Source: Arthrobacter sp. KBS0702 (GTDB lineage Bacteria; Actinomycetota; Actinomycetes; Actinomycetales; Micrococcaceae). From it: 64,000 nucleotides of DNA. The stretch is from NCBI RefSeq assembly GCF_005937985.2, contig NZ_CP042172.1:2480001-2544000 (forward strand), written 5' to 3'. Shown piece after piece: positions 61,437 through 64,000 of the stretch (the stretch's first letter is position 1; each line of letters begins with the position of its first letter). A program made the translations under genes and the position numbers. Under the pieces are notes generated by a model. It did no database searches and was not told the DNA's origin. It saw only the letters and a program-made list of their open reading frames with translations.

Positions 61437-64000
61437 TCAGCCCCCTGCGGTCCGTCCCAGGGCCGCGGCGACGATCTCTTCCAGCCGATCCGCCGTACCC
61501 AGATCGTGCGGACGCACCACCTGGTTGTCCGCCACGTAGTAGAAGGCCGCCCGGACATCCTCGAGCGGGATTCCTTTGAGTCGGGACCAGGCCAGCCGGT
61601 AGACGGCGAGCTGCACGGCCTTGGTCTTCAGCTGGGCGGCCGAGGGCCGGCGGCCGGTCTTCCAGTCCACGAGGTCCCAGCCGCCGTCGGCGTCCCGGAA
61701 GACTGCGTCGATGCGCCCGCGGACCACCACCTCGCCGATCCGGGTTTCCACGGGCACCTCGACATGGGCGGGCGCCCGGTGGGCCCACTCGGACTGGCGG
61801 AAGGTGTCCACCATGGCGTCCAGTCCGTAGGCCTCGTCAATGTGGTCATCCGAGCCGGCCGCCTCACCGAGGTCCAGCATCCCCGAGGTGCCGAAGTATT
61901 CCTCGACCCAGGCGTGGAATGCCGTTCCCTTGCGGGCGGACATCCCGGGTTCACGCGGGACGGGCCGCCGCAGCCGGGCCACCACGGAGGCCGCGTCGTC
62001 GTCCAGGTCCACCAGGGTGGAGGCGGAAATGTGGCCCGGCAGATGGACGTCCTGGCCGGCGGTCCGCCGGGAGCGCCGGTCCAGCAGCGTGGCCGCCTCC
62101 TGCGCCCAGCCGGCCGCCGGCCCGCGCAGTTGCCGCGCTCCGGCCCCCGGCGTTGGCAGCTCGGCGGCGTCGGAGCGCTCCAGCCGCTCCAGGACCCGTG
62201 CGGCGGCGGCCTCCATGGCGGCGCGGCGGCCCGGCACCAGCCGGAGCCGTGCCCCGGTCTGTGGGTGGACGGGCCCTTCCAACGGGTCGTACGGCCACAG
62301 GGCGAGCTCGAGCTCGGAGGTCAGGGGGCTCTCTTCAGGGAGCGCATCCTCGGCGACGGAGAGCGGGTGGATCTCCGCCGCTCCGGCCGCAGTCAGGGTT
62401 TCGAGTTCGGCCAGGAACGGCGACATTCCGGCCAGGCCCGCCCGGGAACCAACCCAGGCCGCGCTGGACACCCAGAGCACGTGCTTCGCGCGGGTGTAGG
62501 CCACATAGGCCAGCCGCCGTTCCTCGGCTTCGCCGTGGGCCTGGACCGCGGACTTGAAGTCCTTCTCGGCGTCGAGCCAGCCTTTCTGGTCCGGGTGGTC
62601 CAGGTCCCACTGCGGCAAGTCGGCGCGGTCGCCGCGCAGCGGCCACGGGAGCGCGGCGGAGCCGCTGCTCCAGCGCGAATCCCGGCTGCTCGGGAACGCC
62701 CCGGTGTTCAGCCCGGGGACGAACACCACGTCCCATTCCAGCCCCTTGGAGGCATGAACGGTCAGCAGCTGGACGGCTTCGTGGTTGACGTCCGGCGCGG
62801 CGGCGTCGAGCCCGTTTTCCTCCGCGGCGGCCGCCTCCAGCCAGGCCAGGAATGCCAGCACGTCGACCCGCTGCGAGGTGTGCAGGAACCCGGCGGCGGC
62901 GTCCTGGAAGGCGTCCAGGTTGCGCCGGGCCTGGTGGATGCTGATGCCGGGCCGGGCGGCGACCTCGATGTCCAGCAGCATGGCACGTTCCACTTCGCCC
63001 AGCAGTGTGCTGAGGTCATCGCCCATGAAGCTGCGCAGTTGCCGGAGCTCGGCGGAGAGCCGTTGCAGCCGGTCCTGGGCTTCGGGGCTCAGCCGGCGGC
63101 CGTGCGCGGAGGTCCAGTCGGGCCGGGGCAGCCAGTCCAGCGCCTCGACGAGGCTCGCCGCGTCGGTGAGGTCCCCTTCGATGACGGTTTCGGCGGTGTC
63201 AGTGTCAGTCTCCGTGCCGGGGTCGGCGTCGGTGCCGTTCGCGGGGCGGCCGCGGCGCCGGGCCAGGAAGCTCGACCAGTCGCGGAACGCCATCAGGTCG
63301 GCAGGGCCGATCCGCCAGCGGGCACCGGCGAGCAGCCGCATCAGCGAGTCCGAGCGGCCCGGGTCGGCCAGCACCCTCAGGGTCGCCACAAGGTCGACGA
63401 TTTCGGGGGTGTCCAGCAGTCCGCCGAGGCCCACGATTTCGTAGGGTATTCCGCGCAGCTCGAATTCGCGGCGGATGCACTCCATTTGGGCACGGCGGCG
63501 GCACAGCACGGCCATCGCCGGCGGCTCGGGTTCCTCCGCCTTACCGGCGTCGAAGTCGGTCCGGCGGAATTTCAGCACGTCCGCGGCGATGGCCGCGGCC
63601 TCGTCCTCGTCCGTGCCGAAGCGGCCCATCACCACGCGGCCCTGGACGGCGGCGGGGCTGGGTTGCAGCGGTGGGACCGCCACGGTTTCGGCGCTGTCCC
63701 GGGCGCCGGCGGCGCCGGCGTGGTCCGCCGGCTTGCTGAGCGGGGCGGAAATGACGTTCGCGGCCTCGAGGATGTTCCTGCCGTTGCGCCAGGCGGTGGT
63801 GAGGTACGACGTCGGCGCCACCGCGAACCTCGGCGGCCCGCTTCCGGCGTCGCTGCCGCCGTCGCCGGCATCCACCCGGACCGGAAACTCGCGGACAAAG
63901 TGGAAGAGCTGGCCGGCAGACGCGCCGCGGAAGCCGTAGATGGACTGGTTCGGGTCCCCCACCGCGGTGACGGCGTGGCCATCGCCGAAGAGCCTGGAGA
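61437..64000 (-). CDS. adnB: UvrD-like helicase with RecB-type nuclease (AdnB-like); 5' end outside window
   Basis: The frame is open to the right edge, so more than 854 residues of the C-terminal part are seen. It contains helicase motif III GDPNQSIYGFRGAS, motif IV-VI blocks VLCRRRAQMECIRREFELRG, TVHASKGLEWDVVFVPGLN and YVAYTRAKHVLWVSS, and a C-terminal PD-(D/E)XK nuclease with GRIDAVFRDADGGWDLVDWK and QLAVYRLAWSRLKG. This combination, and position near uvrD2-nudC, match AdnB of the mycobacterial AdnAB end-resection complex, whose AdnA partner would be coded upstream outside the window. AddA/RecB-like is the alternative. Confidence 0.85.
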   Translation of the reverse strand, partial: SRLFGDGHAVTAVGDPNQSIYGFRGASAGQLFHFVREFPVRVDAGDGGSDAGSGPPRFAVAPTSYLTTAWRNGRNILEAANVISAPLSKPADHAGAAGARDSAETVAVPPLQPSPAAVQGRVVMGRFGTDEDEAAAIAADVLKFRRTDFDAGKAEEPEPPAMAVLCRRRAQMECIRREFELRGIPYEIVGLGGLLDTPEIVDLVATLRVLADPGRSDSLMRLLAGARWRIGPADLMAFRDWSSFLARRRGRPANGTDADPGTETDTDTAETVIEGDLTDAASLVEALDWLPRPDWTSAHGRRLSPEAQDRLQRLSAELRQLRSFMGDDLSTLLGEVERAMLLDIEVAARPGISIHQARRNLDAFQDAAAGFLHTSQRVDVLAFLAWLEAAAAEENGLDAAAPDVNHEAVQLLTVHASKGLEWDVVFVPGLNTGAFPSSRDSRWSSGSAALPWPLRGDRADLPQWDLDHPDQKGWLDAEKDFKSAVQAHGEAEERRLAYVAYTRAKHVLWVSSAAWVGSRAGLAGMSPFLAELETLTAAGAAEIHPLSVAEDALPEESPLTSELELALWPYDPLEGPVHPQTGARLRLVPGRRAAMEAAAARVLERLERSDAAELPTPGAGARQLRGPAAGWAQEAATLLDRRSRRTAGQDVHLPGHISASTLVDLDDDAASVVARLRRPVPREPGMSARKGTAFHAWVEEYFGTSGMLDLGEAAGSDDHIDEAYGLDAMVDTFRQSEWAHRAPAHVEVPVETRIGEVVVRGRIDAVFRDADGGWDLVDWKTGRRPSAAQLKTKAVQLAVYRLAWSRLKGIPLEDVRAAFYYVADNQVVRPHDLGTADRLEEIVAAALGRTAGG

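Overview
The window looks like chromosomal DNA from a high-GC actinobacterium of the family Micrococcaceae, most like Arthrobacter or Pseudarthrobacter. The reasons are the strong G/C bias at third codon positions, frequent GTG and TTG starts, and actinobacterial gene order: secA, hpf, comF, lpqB, mtrB and mtrA on one strand, and further on UPF0182, a PDZ/Lon-like protein, a DUF2342 protein, uvrD2, nudC and an AdnB-like helicase-nuclease. There is no phage, IS element, plasmid gene or cas gene. This is mainly core genome. The two edge genes, secA at the left and the helicase-nuclease at the right, are cut by the window.

Layout. 1-9.5 kb (minus): secA (3' part missing), a YcaQ-like glycosylase, hpf, comF and the envelope-sensing mtrA-mtrB-lpqB operon. 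9.8-16 kb (plus): a tightly overlapping operon of a membrane protein, DUF4129, DUF4350, a MoxR ATPase and DUF58, followed by DUF4166. 16-17.5 kb (minus): a MetE-fold protein without cysteines, and chorismate mutase. 17.6-23.2 kb (minus): a complete peptide/nickel-type ABC importer. 23.4-23.8 kb: an unusual array of about twelve short GG(A/G)CAT modules spaced mostly 29 bp apart. 23.8-32.9 kb: mnmA, an FAD reductase, cysteine desulfurase, an EamA transporter, a cysteine-rich HTH regulator divergent from a DoxX-like protein, a decayed gene, a lipid kinase, a J-domain protein and trmL.

33-41.3 kb: sigK with its anti-sigma factor, a gluconate permease and kinase, a PIG-L deacetylase with etfA and etfB, and an HtrA-type protease. 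41.6-48 kb: a TPM-domain protein and PspA, a photolyase, a WYL regulator divergent from an alpha/beta hydrolase, and two initiator tRNA genes. 48-64 kb: UPF0182, the Lon-like PDZ protein, DUF2342, a YgjP-like metallopeptidase, uvrD2, nudC, an MFS/ArsR pair, an aminoglycoside-phosphotransferase-fold protein and the AdnB-like gene.

Functional links. MtrAB-LpqB, SecA, PspA, TPM and the HtrA protease all bear on envelope homeostasis. Cysteine desulfurase and MnmA are successive steps in 2-thiouridine synthesis. EtfAB supplies electrons to unidentified dehydrogenases. UvrD2, the AdnB-like protein, the YcaQ-like protein and photolyase form a DNA-repair complement. The points most worth following up are the 29-bp-period repeat array and the terminator hairpin sharing its core, the MetE-like protein lacking zinc ligands, the J-domain protein with a NERD-like domain lacking its catalytic signature, and the SigK-type promoter in front of sigK.
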